In this document: piece after piece, positions 35,543 to 43,256 of the stretch
How the letters are laid out: each line of letters begins with the position of its first letter
How positions within the stretch are numbered: position 1 is the first letter of the stretch
Assembly: GCA_029262455.1 (NCBI GenBank)
Contig: JAJCZJ010000033.1
Coordinates: forward strand, 1-43,256
Source: Deltaproteobacteria bacterium
GTDB lineage: Bacteria; Desulfobacterota; Binatia; HRBIN30; CADEER01
Direction of reading: 5' to 3'
DNA length: 43,256 nucleotides
Program-made: the position numbers and the translations under genes
Notes under the pieces: generated by a model
What the model saw: the letters and a program-made list of their open reading frames with translations, nothing else
Databases searched by the model: none
What the model was told of the DNA's origin: nothing

Positions 35543-36157
35543 ATGAGCACTTTGCAGGGAGTGATCCACACCAAGGTTCTGGTGCTGAATCGCAATTTCC
35601 TGCCGGTGCACGTGACTTCCGTTCGGCGGGCATTTTCGCTTCTTTACCAAGGAATTGCTCAGGCCGTTGACGAGCAGTATCGAACCTTCGACTTCCAGTC
35701 GTGGAGCGAGCTTTCCGTCGCCGTACGCAATGAATCGGTTGGACTCGTGAATGGCGCCATTCGCGTGCCGCGTGTCATCTTGTTGCTGACTTACGACCGG
35801 GTACCGCGGCGCCAGATTCGCTTCAACCGCTTCAACGTTTATTCCCGAGACCGAAACACCTGCCAGTACTGCGGACGGCGCTTGGGCCGACCGGAGCTTA
35901 CCCTGGACCACGTGATTCCGAGATCGCAGGGCGGGCGCTCTTCCTGGGAAAATATCGTATGCTCGTGTCAAGATTGTAATCGACGAAAGGGTGGACGGAC
36001 GCCGAAGCAAGCCGAAATGGCACTGCTGCGTGAACCGAGACGTCCAGACTGGACGCCCTTCGTCCTGCAGTCATTCTCATCACTCAGTCACCGAGAATGG
36101 TTGCCGTTTCTCACCACGGTCGACGCCGCATATTGGGGCAACGAACTCGAGCCGTGA
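35543..36157 (+). CDS. HNH endonuclease
   Basis: A 204-residue nuclease of the stand-alone HNH type. The core is at residues 105-150: zinc cysteines C107 and C110 (CQYCG) and C142 with C145, and the DH of LTLDHVIPRSQGG (D122, H123) and N137 as the HNH catalytic residues. The N-terminal 95 residues (VLNRNFLPVHVTSVRRAF) are conserved in a chromosomal group of such proteins that is not linked to phages; no cognate methylase or restriction partner is here. The ATG at 35543 begins the homology. Role unknown; DNA repair or restriction are both possible. Confidence 0.9.
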   Translation: MSTLQGVIHTKVLVLNRNFLPVHVTSVRRAFSLLYQGIAQAVDEQYRTFDFQSWSELSVAVRNESVGLVNGAIRVPRVILLLTYDRVPRRQIRFNRFNVYSRDRNTCQYCGRRLGRPELTLDHVIPRSQGGRSSWENIVCSCQDCNRRKGGRTPKQAEMALLREPRRPDWTPFVLQSFSSLSHREWLPFLTTVDAAYWGNELEP

Positions 36158-36337
36158 CGAAGGCCATGACCGGAGACGCCAGCGCTCGGGAAGCCCTAAG
36201 TTAGCGCTCTCGCGGCTTGGGCCCCGGCTCCGAGGAAATTGTAGAGTGCCGCGTTGACAATCGCGGCGCTGCTGTGGGATGGTACCGCATATGGTGGTGG
36301 TGATGGATCGAGTACACTTGATCTGGTGGGTGATGCG

Positions 36338-39300
36338 ATGCGGCTCAAGCAATTAGAGCTCGTAGGTTTTAAGTCTTTCCCGACCCGGACGACGTTGGAT
36401 TTCCCTTCGGGGGTCACCGGAGTCGTCGGGCCCAACGGCTGCGGTAAGTCGAATATCGTTGATGCGATGCGTTGGGTTCTTGGCGAGCAGAGTCCGAAGC
36501 ATTTGCGCGGTGACAGCATGGAGTCTGTCATTTTCAACGGCAACGACCAAAGCGCCCCGCTGGGCATGGCGGAAGTCTCATTGACGTTTGAGAATGACGA
36601 GCCGTCGCGGGCGGCCACGGAGCTGGACCAGGAGATGTCCGACCTGCCGGCTCAGTTCCGCGATCTCGCCGAGATCATGATCACCCGGCGGTACTATCGG
36701 TCCGGCGAGTCGGAGTACTACATCAATAAGACGAGCTGCCGGCTCAAAGATATCACCGAACTGTTCCTCGGAACCGGGGTCGGCTCAAAAGCCTACGCGA
36801 TCATCGAGCAGGGGCGGGTCAGCGAGATGATCAGCGCCAAGCCGGAAGAGAGGCGGCTGTTCATCGAGGAAGCTGCCGGCACAACGCTGTATCGCAGCCG
36901 CAAGCTGGCCGCCGAGAGGAAAATGGAGCGAACCCGGGAGAACCTTTCGCGGGTCACCGACATCCTCTCGGAAATCGATCGGCAGCGTCGCTATATCGAG
37001 CGGCAAGCGAAGAAAGCCGAGACCCATCGCCGCATCAGCGACGAGTTGCGCGAGCTCGACCTGCGGATCGCGTCGCGGCACTCAGCTGAGTTGGAGACGC
37101 GAGCAAGGTTGCTGAATGAGCAACGCGAAGTCCTGCACCAGGACGAGGCGGCGACAGCCGCCGTCGTCGATTCGGGCGAGAGTGAACGCAGCCGCGCGGA
37201 GGAGAGTCGCGCCGAGGCAGAGCAGCGCCAATCAGCGCTGCGCGAGAGCCTTGCCGTGCTGGACTCCGAGCGCCAGAGCCTAGCGGAGCGCGTCGCCTTA
37301 TTGACCGGCGAGCGCGACGAACGCGAGCGCCGTCGCCAGAGGCTGACGGTCGAGATCGAGGAGGCGAAGCAGGGTTTGGCTGCGATGGGTAGCCGCATGG
37401 TGGATAACGAGCGCGAACGCGATGAATCCGTCGGCTCCCTGCAGCAAGACGAAGCCGAACTCAAGACGGTCGAGCAGCGGCAGATCGAGGCGGCAGGGGC
37501 GGTGAGTGAAGTTGAAGCACAGATTGAGGCTGACAAGAACGCACTGGTAGCGCACGTCGCCGAGCAGGCGCAGGCCCACAATGCGATGTCGACTCTTCAA
37601 CACCGCGCCGAAGACATCGATCGCCGTCAGGCGCGCTTGCGCGATGAGAGCGGCGTCATCGACCAGCGGATCTCGGAGGCAGCGGACCGCCGCACGCAGG
37701 CTGTCGAAGCCTTGTCTCAGCTACGCGATCGTCTAGCTTCCGCCACTCAGGAGCAGGAACAACTGGCCGAGGACGTTCGTCGTCAGGCCGAAGAGCGGCG
37801 TCGGCTGGATCGGCAAATTTCAGAGTTCGAAGGCCAATTAATCCAGGCGAAATCTCGACTCGAATCGTTGATCCAAATCCAGTCGCGATACGAGGGTTTC
37901 GAGCGCGGTGTTCGAGCCGTCATGGGCGGCGCCGATTCTGCTGGGGCGCACGAGGGCATTCTCGGGGTCGTCGCGGACGTGATCGGGATCCCGCAAGAGT
38001 ACGAGCGCGCCGCGGCTGCGGTTCTCGGCGACCGTCTCCAGTATGTGATCGTGCGCGGAGAAGAAGAAGGCGCGGGTGCCGTGGATCGACTGCGTCGGGA
38101 CGAGCAAGGACGCGGCTCATTCATCCCCCTTCACCCACGACAGATCGAGCATACGGCAGCGCAGATGAATGGCGCGTCGAAGCGCATGCTCGAGCTAGTG
38201 AAGTTTGACGAGTCCTTTCGTTCGATCGCCGAGTCTCTTCTCGGCGACGTCGTCGTCGTGCCAGATCTCACGTCGGCGGTCAGCGCATGGCGGGACGGTG
38301 GTAAGGTTACGATGGTCACGCCGGACGGCGATGTAATGCAACCGTCAGGTGTCATCACTGGTGGTAGTGACCGTCCGGTGGAAGAAGAGATCCTCGCGCG
38401 GCGGCGTGAGATCGAGTCGCTTTCGGCGCGAGCCGAAGAAACTCAGGTCGAGATTGATTCACTGCGACAGGCCCATGCCTCTGCGAGCGAGCTGCTCGAG
38501 CAAGCGGAGCAAGCTGTGCAGTCGGCGGGTGAGGGAGCCCACGACCTCACCGTTTCGATTGTCGCTGCAGAAAAGGACATCGAGCGATTTCAGCTCGAGA
38601 TCCCGGAATTTGAGCGTCGCCGCGAAGTGGTGCGTTTCGAGCTGGAAACCCTGACCGAAGAGGCCGAGACCGTCTCCAGCTCGTTGCTCGAGCACCGGGA
38701 AACGGTCACACGTCTCGAGGAGAAACGTCGCGAGATCGATGCCCGGTCTGAAGAGTTGCGGCGCCAGCGCGAAGAGGTGGCGGGCCGCGCCGAGACTGTG
38801 CGTGCTGATGTAACTGCAGTCAAGATCCGCGTCGCCGAGCGCCGCGAGCGTCAGCAATCAGCGCTCGCAGCGTTGGCCTCACTCACCGAGCAACAGCGGG
38901 AGCTGTACATCCGGCAGCAGACGCTCGGCGCCGACCTGCAGGGGTGCGCTTCAGAGTTCGAGAGGCTGAACAGAGATATCGAGGAGGCCAAACAGCGCGG
39001 TCTCGAGGGCGAACAGCGCCAGGAGGAGGTCAAGGCCACCCTCGCGCAAGTGAGTGCCGAAGTCGAAGAACGTAGCACTGCACTGCGAGAAAAGGTCGAG
39101 ATCGCCTCAGCGGGGCGCCAGCGGCTCGATAAATTGCGCAAGACGCTCCAAGAGGTTGAAATCGGACTTTCCGAAGCCCGGCTCAAGACCGAGCACCTGG
39201 CGACGGCGATCCAGGAGAAGTACGAGTGCGACGTGCCCGGGTGGCAGGAGCCGGACGAGCCGGTTAGCGAAGAGGCGCTGGCGCAAGAAGCCGAACAGGC

Positions 39301-39922
39301 GGACAACTTGCGGCGCCGCCTTGCTAAGATGGGCGACGTCAATGCGGCGGCAATCGACGAGCTCCGTGAGTTGGAGGAACGCAGCGAGTACCTCACGGCG
39401 CAGCGAGATGACCTGGAGCGATCCCTCGCCGACCTCGAGAAGACAATCCAGAAGCTCAACCGCGCTTCGCGCACCAAGTTCGCCGAGACCTTCGCCCAGG
39501 CGAACGAAACGTTTCAAAAAGTCTTTCCCCGACTCTTCCGCGGCGGCGAAGGGCGTCTAGTGCTGACGGACGAGAACAACCTCCTCGAGTCTGGCGTCGA
39601 TATCATTGTCCGGCCTCCGGGAAAGCGACTCGACACCGTGAGTCTTCTCTCCGGTGGAGAAAAGGCGCTCGTAGCCGTCAGCCTGATCTTTTCCCTCTTT
39701 CTGATCAATCCGACTCCGTTTTGTATCCTCGACGAGGTGGACGCACCGTTGGATGACGCCAATATCGGCCGCTTCAGCCAGATGATTGCGGAAATGAGCG
39801 AGCACTCGCAGTTCATCATCGTCACGCACAACAAGCGCACGATGGAGTCTTCCAACGTGCTGTACGGTGTCACGATGCAGCAGCCCGGGGTGTCACGCAT
39901 CGTCTCGGTCTCGATGAGCTAA
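36338..39922 (+). CDS. smc: Chromosome segregation ATPase Smc
   Basis: SMC subunit of the bacterial condensin that organises the nucleoid. The ATG at 36338 gives the normal start MRLKQLELVGFKSF and 1194 residues; 28 further in-frame codons upstream are not family-like. ABC motifs: Walker A GPNGCGKSN (31-39), the signature LSGGEKAL (about 1105) and Walker B ILDEVDAPLDDAN (about 1130). Between them lie two long coiled coils and a hinge around residues 535-680 (GILGVVADVIGIP, MQPSGVITGGSD). Kleisin subunits ScpA and ScpB are not in the window. ftsY follows, a common pairing. Confidence 0.97.
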   Translation: MRLKQLELVGFKSFPTRTTLDFPSGVTGVVGPNGCGKSNIVDAMRWVLGEQSPKHLRGDSMESVIFNGNDQSAPLGMAEVSLTFENDEPSRAATELDQEMSDLPAQFRDLAEIMITRRYYRSGESEYYINKTSCRLKDITELFLGTGVGSKAYAIIEQGRVSEMISAKPEERRLFIEEAAGTTLYRSRKLAAERKMERTRENLSRVTDILSEIDRQRRYIERQAKKAETHRRISDELRELDLRIASRHSAELETRARLLNEQREVLHQDEAATAAVVDSGESERSRAEESRAEAEQRQSALRESLAVLDSERQSLAERVALLTGERDERERRRQRLTVEIEEAKQGLAAMGSRMVDNERERDESVGSLQQDEAELKTVEQRQIEAAGAVSEVEAQIEADKNALVAHVAEQAQAHNAMSTLQHRAEDIDRRQARLRDESGVIDQRISEAADRRTQAVEALSQLRDRLASATQEQEQLAEDVRRQAEERRRLDRQISEFEGQLIQAKSRLESLIQIQSRYEGFERGVRAVMGGADSAGAHEGILGVVADVIGIPQEYERAAAAVLGDRLQYVIVRGEEEGAGAVDRLRRDEQGRGSFIPLHPRQIEHTAAQMNGASKRMLELVKFDESFRSIAESLLGDVVVVPDLTSAVSAWRDGGKVTMVTPDGDVMQPSGVITGGSDRPVEEEILARRREIESLSARAEETQVEIDSLRQAHASASELLEQAEQAVQSAGEGAHDLTVSIVAAEKDIERFQLEIPEFERRREVVRFELETLTEEAETVSSSLLEHRETVTRLEEKRREIDARSEELRRQREEVAGRAETVRADVTAVKIRVAERRERQQSALAALASLTEQQRELYIRQQTLGADLQGCASEFERLNRDIEEAKQRGLEGEQRQEEVKATLAQVSAEVEERSTALREKVEIASAGRQRLDKLRKTLQEVEIGLSEARLKTEHLATAIQEKYECDVPGWQEPDEPVSEEALAQEAEQADNLRRRLAKMGDVNAAAIDELRELEERSEYLTAQRDDLERSLADLEKTIQKLNRASRTKFAETFAQANETFQKVFPRLFRGGEGRLVLTDENNLLESGVDIIVRPPGKRLDTVSLLSGGEKALVAVSLIFSLFLINPTPFCILDEVDAPLDDANIGRFSQMIAEMSEHSQFIIVTHNKRTMESSNVLYGVTMQQPGVSRIVSVSMS

Positions 39923-40102
39923 AGCGCTGCTACGTGATGATCTGCACAGCTAGCAAACACCCCGGCGGGGACACCACGTGTCTTCCCTCGCCGACCGCAG
40001 AACCTCCGCGCCTGTTCGTGGACATCCATGCGGGACCACTCCTGCGTCTTGCCAGGCGTCAGCTGAACTTGCCGATCTGATCGGGCGGTTGGGGCCTTTC
40101 CG

Positions 40103-41200
40103 GTGGAAGCCTTTCTCGAATTTCCAGCGGCAGTTGCTGTTGCCACGCTATTTGCCGGCGGATTCCTCGGCTGGCTGGTGGCCCGTCTCTTTGGCCCCGC
40201 AGCGCCGCCAGCGGACTCGACGCAAGATCGCGAGGCGAACGCGTCGCGTTCACCCGGACCTGTGGCCAACTCGGAGCCTGCCTCGTGGACCTCGGGCCTG
40301 GCGCGAACCCGGGGCAACCTGGCCCGCCGTATGCTTTCGGCCTGGACCGAGAATCCTGACGTGGAAGTGTGGTTACGCGGCGTCGAGGAAACTCTTCTTT
40401 CCTCCGATGTCGGCATCAAGGCGACAACCCTGCTGGTCGACCGATGGCGCGGTGAGATCGGAGGGGCCGCGACTGCGGAGGAGGTTCGAACCGTCATTCA
40501 ATGTGGCGTGCGCGAACTGCTCGAGGATGGCGTCGCAGCGCCATCCAGCTCAGACAAGCCTCGGGTCGTGCTCGTCGTCGGCGTCAACGGAGTCGGCAAG
40601 ACGACCACGATCGGCAAGTTGGCCCACCACTACAAGCAGGAGGGCCTCTCGGTTCTGCTGGTCGCTGCGGACACCTTCCGCGCTGCCGCGATCGAGCAAC
40701 TTCAGCTTTGGGCCGAAAGGGTGGGGATCGATCTCGTCAAACACCAGCACGGCGCCGACCCGTCGGCGGTGGTGTTCGACGGCGTCAAGGCGGCGCGCGC
40801 GCGGTCCGTCGATGTCGTGATCATCGACACCGCCGGCCGGTTGCACGTCAAAGAAAACCTCATGGCCGAGGTCCAGAAAATCGCCCGCACCGCCGGTAGA
40901 GAGATTGCGGACGCGCCACACGAAGTGCTTTTGGTGATCGATGCAACGACCGGGCAAAACGCCATCAATCAGGCCAAAGTATTCCACGAATCGCTCGGCG
41001 TGACAGGGGTCGCTTTGACGAAGTTGGACGGCACCGCCCGGGGCGGAGTCGCATTGGCAATCCGAACCGAACTTGGCTTGCCGATCCGCTACGTCGGGAT
41101 TGGCGAACGGATTGAGGATTTGGCCCCTTTTGATGCTGAGGCATTTGCCGAGGCGCTATTTTCCGATACGGACCTTGAACCCGGAGCAACCCGGAGCTAG
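40103..41200 (+). CDS. ftsY: Signal recognition particle receptor FtsY
   Basis: GTPase that receives SRP-ribosome complexes at the membrane. A short hydrophobic N-terminal segment (AAVAVATLFAGGFLGWLVARLF) could anchor it, replacing the long acidic A-domain of E. coli. The NG domain follows: GVNGVGKTTTIGK (about 160), DTFRAAAIEQL, DTAGRL and TKLDGTARGG. The GTG at 40103 is the best start; no strong ribosome-binding site is visible. The gene follows smc by 180 nt and is 6 nt from the small zapB-like gene. Confidence 0.95.
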   Translation: MEAFLEFPAAVAVATLFAGGFLGWLVARLFGPAAPPADSTQDREANASRSPGPVANSEPASWTSGLARTRGNLARRMLSAWTENPDVEVWLRGVEETLLSSDVGIKATTLLVDRWRGEIGGAATAEEVRTVIQCGVRELLEDGVAAPSSSDKPRVVLVVGVNGVGKTTTIGKLAHHYKQEGLSVLLVAADTFRAAAIEQLQLWAERVGIDLVKHQHGADPSAVVFDGVKAARARSVDVVIIDTAGRLHVKENLMAEVQKIARTAGREIADAPHEVLLVIDATTGQNAINQAKVFHESLGVTGVALTKLDGTARGGVALAIRTELGLPIRYVGIGERIEDLAPFDAEAFAEALFSDTDLEPGATRS

Positions 41201-41206
41201 GGTCAA

Positions 41207-41455
41207 GTGTCGCTTGAAGAACAGAGAGATATGACGCTAGAGAGTTTGAAGGTTCTGGAAGGCAAAGTAGAGAATGTCCTGGCCCAGCAACAGGTGCTCG
41301 GTCAAGAACGGGATCGCCTTCGCGACGAGCTGAAGGCGGCCCAGGACAAAATCGCCGCCATGACGGGCCAACTGGAAGAGATCGAGCGCGAGCGGTTGGA
41401 AGTCCGCACACGTGTAGACTCACTCCTGGGTCGACTCGACGAGCTGAGCGTCTGA
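41207..41455 (+). CDS. Small coiled-coil protein, ZapB-like
   Basis: An 82-residue protein that is almost wholly a heptad-patterned coiled coil (LEGKVENVLAQQQVLGQERD and following). ZapB in E. coli is an 81-residue coiled coil that binds ZapA and stabilises the Z-ring; size, coil and position just before zapA support that. Coiled coils give weak sequence evidence, so this rests mostly on context. GTG 41207 is the start as shown; an ATG at 41231 is a shorter alternative. It ends 14 nt before zapA. Confidence 0.75.
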   Translation: MSLEEQRDMTLESLKVLEGKVENVLAQQQVLGQERDRLRDELKAAQDKIAAMTGQLEEIERERLEVRTRVDSLLGRLDELSV

Positions 41456-41469
41456 GTTCGGTGAAGTGA

Positions 41470-41772
41470 ATGGCGGCCGCTGTCGAAGTTGAGATCTTGG
41501 GGCAAAAGTTCCGAGTCAAATCGGACGACGGCGAGGAGCACCTGCGGCACGTGGCGGCGTACGTGGACGGCAAAATGAAGGAGATTGGCGATCCCGAGGC
41601 TGCTATATCACCATATACACGCGCCGTGCTGGCTGCGTTGAATATCGCCAGCGAATGTCAGAAGCTAGAACAAGCACAAACTGAACTAGACAAAGCTGTG
41701 GGTCGGCTGACCGAGATGTTGGAACGGGGTGCGCCGACTCTTGATGGGAAGGAGATTTCGGAGCGGGCATGA
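41470..41772 (+). CDS. zapA: Cell division protein ZapA
   Basis: Cytosolic FtsZ-binding protein that cross-links protofilaments. The N-terminal beta/alpha domain has VEVEILGQKFRVKSDDGEEHLRHVAAYVD, the family's typical opening, followed by a C-terminal coiled coil. Length 100 is normal. It is flanked by the zapB-like gene and the 6S-like RNA, and the region is arranged as in Proteobacteria. Confidence 0.92.
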   Translation: MAAAVEVEILGQKFRVKSDDGEEHLRHVAAYVDGKMKEIGDPEAAISPYTRAVLAALNIASECQKLEQAQTELDKAVGRLTEMLERGAPTLDGKEISERA

Positions 41773-41798
41773 AGAATTGGGTACAGCGCACTATCGCT

Positions 41799-41951
41799 GC
41801 ATTCATGTCGGGCTTTTTCCGGTGGTGAGGTCGATGGAGTCATTGAGGCAATTAAAGAACAAACATCCAAGGAGTGGCAGTCGGCGCGCCTGAGTTCTCA
41901 AAGGCGCAGCGACTGATCCAATCGATACCGACTACCGGCAATAGTGAATGC
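41799..41951 (+). ncRNA. ssrS: 6S RNA candidate
   Basis: The zapA to 5-FCL gap (about 175-195 nt) is where 6S RNA, the sigma-70 RNA polymerase regulator, sits in most Proteobacteria. It can fold into a long rod: GCATTCA (41799-41805) with TGAATGC (41945-41951), CCGGTGGT (41819-41826) with ACTACCGG (41931-41938), TCGAT (41831-41835) with ATCGA (41921-41925), and a terminal hairpin of AGTCG/CGACT and GCGCCT/AGGCGC (41879-41914). An unpaired A-rich stretch at 41850-41870 could form the central bubble, though it is rather one-sided. The exact ends are not determined; the mature RNA may begin nearer to 41773. Confidence 0.6.
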
Positions 41952-41968
41952 CCGTCCCTAGACCGGGG

Positions 41969-42661
41969 ATGGCACCAAAGGAACAAATTCGACGTCAATT
42001 GCGCGCACTTCGACGCGATTTGGCACCTGGTCAAGTCGACTTGGCGGGAGAGGCAATCTGCCGCCGTATTCTCTCGAGCGGGCTGCTCGAAACAGCAACA
42101 GCCGTTTATGGGTACTCCGCGATCGAGAACGAGGTCTCTCCGGAGCGATTCATCGACAGGGCCCATGAATTGGGGATTCCCGTGGGCCTACCGATCATCG
42201 ACGGTGATCAGCTTTTCTACCGTCGGTACGATCGAGGAGATCTCTTAGACCCCGGCCCCTGGGACATTGCGATCCCAACCAATGGGCCGGTCATGAGTGT
42301 GGAGGCCGATTCAGTGGTGTTTGTGCCACTGGTGGCCTGGGATGAAGCAGGGACCCGCCTCGGAAGAGGGGGCGGATTTTACGACCGAGCTGCCTGTGCG
42401 TGGTCGCCAAAGGCGCTGCGCGTGGGCTTGGCATATGAGCTTCAAAGAGTCGATTGTCTGCCCCGAGACTCGTGGGATGTTCCGTTGCACATGGTGGTGA
42501 CCGAGCAGCGTGCGATCTCGTGGATTGACGATAACTCCGCGAAACCTCTTAGAAAGGAGAAAGCGGACCGCGATGGAATATGCGTTGATAACAGTGATCA
42601 GCATCGTATTGGCGGTCGTGCTCGCCTGGGCGATAGACAGGCTGCGAAACCGGCAGCGTGA
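41969..42661 (+). CDS. 5-formyltetrahydrofolate cyclo-ligase
   Basis: Converts 5-formyl-THF to 5,10-methenyl-THF using ATP, recycling a folate storage form. The sequence has MAPKEQIRRQLRALRRDL at the start, the nucleotide region FVPLVAWDEAGTRLGRGGGFYDR and the C-terminal VPLHMVVTEQ strand. I chose the ATG at 41969, where the homology begins; the ATG at 41948 lies inside the closing stem of the 6S-like RNA. About 45 residues past the last conserved strand run on, overlapping the rny gene by 89 nt. That tail has no family equivalent. Confidence 0.93.
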   Translation: MAPKEQIRRQLRALRRDLAPGQVDLAGEAICRRILSSGLLETATAVYGYSAIENEVSPERFIDRAHELGIPVGLPIIDGDQLFYRRYDRGDLLDPGPWDIAIPTNGPVMSVEADSVVFVPLVAWDEAGTRLGRGGGFYDRAACAWSPKALRVGLAYELQRVDCLPRDSWDVPLHMVVTEQRAISWIDDNSAKPLRKEKADRDGICVDNSDQHRIGGRARLGDRQAAKPAA

Positions 42662-43256
42662 GGAACAGGATAGGGCGGCTGAGGAAGCACAGCAGCGGGT
42701 ACTAACGGAAGCCAACAAAGAAGCCGAAGCGATTCGTCGCGAGGCGGAGACTAAAGGGCGCGAAGCGGCACAACAGGCCAGGAGTGACGCTGAGAAGGAA
42801 CTGAAACGGCGGCGACAAGAGCTGCAAGCAAACGAAAAGAAGATCGACGAACGGGAAGAGGTGGTTGGAAGCAAAGACGCTGAAGTTGAGAAGAGGGAGC
42901 GTGAAGCGAAGCGGCGCGAGCAAACGCTCAAGCAGCGAGAAGAAACGATCGAAACGAAACAAGCCGAGTACGAATCGTTGCTCGACGAGACCCGTCAGCA
43001 TCTCGAGCAGACCGCCAACCTGACGCGTGACGAAGCCAAGCAACAACTCGTGCAGTCCATGGTGGATGAGGCCAAGCATGAAGCCGCGAAGAAGATCCGG
43101 GTCATCGATCAGGAGGCCCGCGAGGATGCAGACCGCCAAGCCAAGAAGGTAATCTCGATCGCCATCGAGCGATTGGCGGGAGAGTTCGTCGCCGAGAGAA
43201 CTGTTTCGGTTGTCCATCTACCGAGTGACGATATGAAGGGACGCATCATCGGGCGT
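42573..43256 (+). CDS. rny: Ribonuclease Y, N-terminal part, cut by window edge
   Basis: Membrane-anchored endoribonuclease of mRNA decay. I read 228 codons with no stop: an N-terminal membrane helix (YALITVISIVLAVVLAWAI), a long charged coiled coil rich in E, R and Q (residues about 25-195), and the start of the KH domain at VHLPSDDMKGRIIGR. The catalytic HD domain lies beyond the window (family about 520 residues). The ATG at 42573 follows AAAGGAG at 42553-42559. It overlaps the end of the 5-FCL gene by 89 nt. It is not closed within the window. Confidence 0.94.
   Translation, partial: MEYALITVISIVLAVVLAWAIDRLRNRQREEQDRAAEEAQQRVLTEANKEAEAIRREAETKGREAAQQARSDAEKELKRRRQELQANEKKIDEREEVVGSKDAEVEKREREAKRREQTLKQREETIETKQAEYESLLDETRQHLEQTANLTRDEAKQQLVQSMVDEAKHEAAKKIRVIDQEAREDADRQAKKVISIAIERLAGEFVAERTVSVVHLPSDDMKGRIIGR

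Noticed and set aside
36253-36315. TTGACA-like -35 box upstream of smc
   Set aside because: No acceptable -10 hexamer at 16-18 bp; not strong enough to call a promoter.
39955-39985. CCCCGGCGGGG hairpin between smc and ftsY
   Set aside because: Only four pairs around a 3-nt loop and no T-run; not a terminator.
39978-40820. 280-codon frame overlapping ftsY in another phase
   Set aside because: Arg/Ser/Pro-rich translation typical of out-of-frame GC-rich DNA; ftsY motifs are in the other phase.
1-43256. CRISPR arrays, transposases, integrases, phage genes
   Set aside because: No regularly spaced repeats, transposase or integrase motifs seen on either strand.

Overview
The window is a compact, housekeeping-rich chromosomal segment from a bacterium of roughly 60 % GC (by eye). 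Three features point to the Deltaproteobacteria-like lineages (Desulfobacterota/Binatota): the cell-division block zapB-like - zapA - 6S-like RNA - 5-FCL - rny, the secreted di-haem proteins, and cysteine-framed dockerin-like tails of the CPGDCNGDGD type. That placement is an inference from gene families, not a measured phylogeny. I saw no insertion sequence, integrase, phage module, CRISPR array, rRNA or tRNA.

Layout. 1-834 (-): aspartate-semialdehyde dehydrogenase, cut by the window edge. 1010-3776 (+): tldD and tldE. 3800-8377 (-): a secreted repeat protein and a di-haem peroxidase-like protein, both with a dockerin-like tail, then a PBP4-type peptidase. 8603-11755 (+): FKBP isomerase, EVE-domain protein, methionine aminopeptidase, tRNA-dihydrouridine synthase. 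11783-12799 (-): aldo/keto reductase. 12926-15653 (+): clpS-clpA. 15682-17150 (-): a Yip1-like membrane protein and a CPBP-type membrane protease. 17495-20803 (+): a 1102-residue beta-propeller/di-haem protein, facing a NosL-like lipoprotein (-). 21427-23866: purC (+), threonylcarbamoyl-AMP synthase (-), an unknown lipoprotein (+). 23917-25959 (-): Rieske protein, NSS transporter and a 39-residue membrane peptide resembling the NSS small subunit. 26050-27698 (+): cyclophilin, HAD phosphatase, DoxX-like protein. 27749-35269 (-): B12-binding radical SAM/DUF2344 protein, RNase E/G, korA, korB. 35543-43256 (+): HNH endonuclease, smc, ftsY, zapB-like, zapA, a 6S-like RNA, 5-formyltetrahydrofolate cyclo-ligase and rny (cut by the edge).

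Most genes are ordinary core functions: protein turnover (ClpAS, TldDE, Map), translation and tRNA modification (Dus, TsaC), RNA decay (RNase E/G, RNase Y), chromosome and division (Smc, FtsY, ZapA), and central metabolism (Asd, PurC, KorAB). The accessory flavour lies in the exported redox proteins. The parts least explained are the dockerin-like tails, the propeller/di-haem fusion with a structured non-coding region upstream, the Rieske-NSS-small peptide overlap, and the long 5-FCL/rny overlap. I found no clear wholly new multi-gene system; those four are the places to look.
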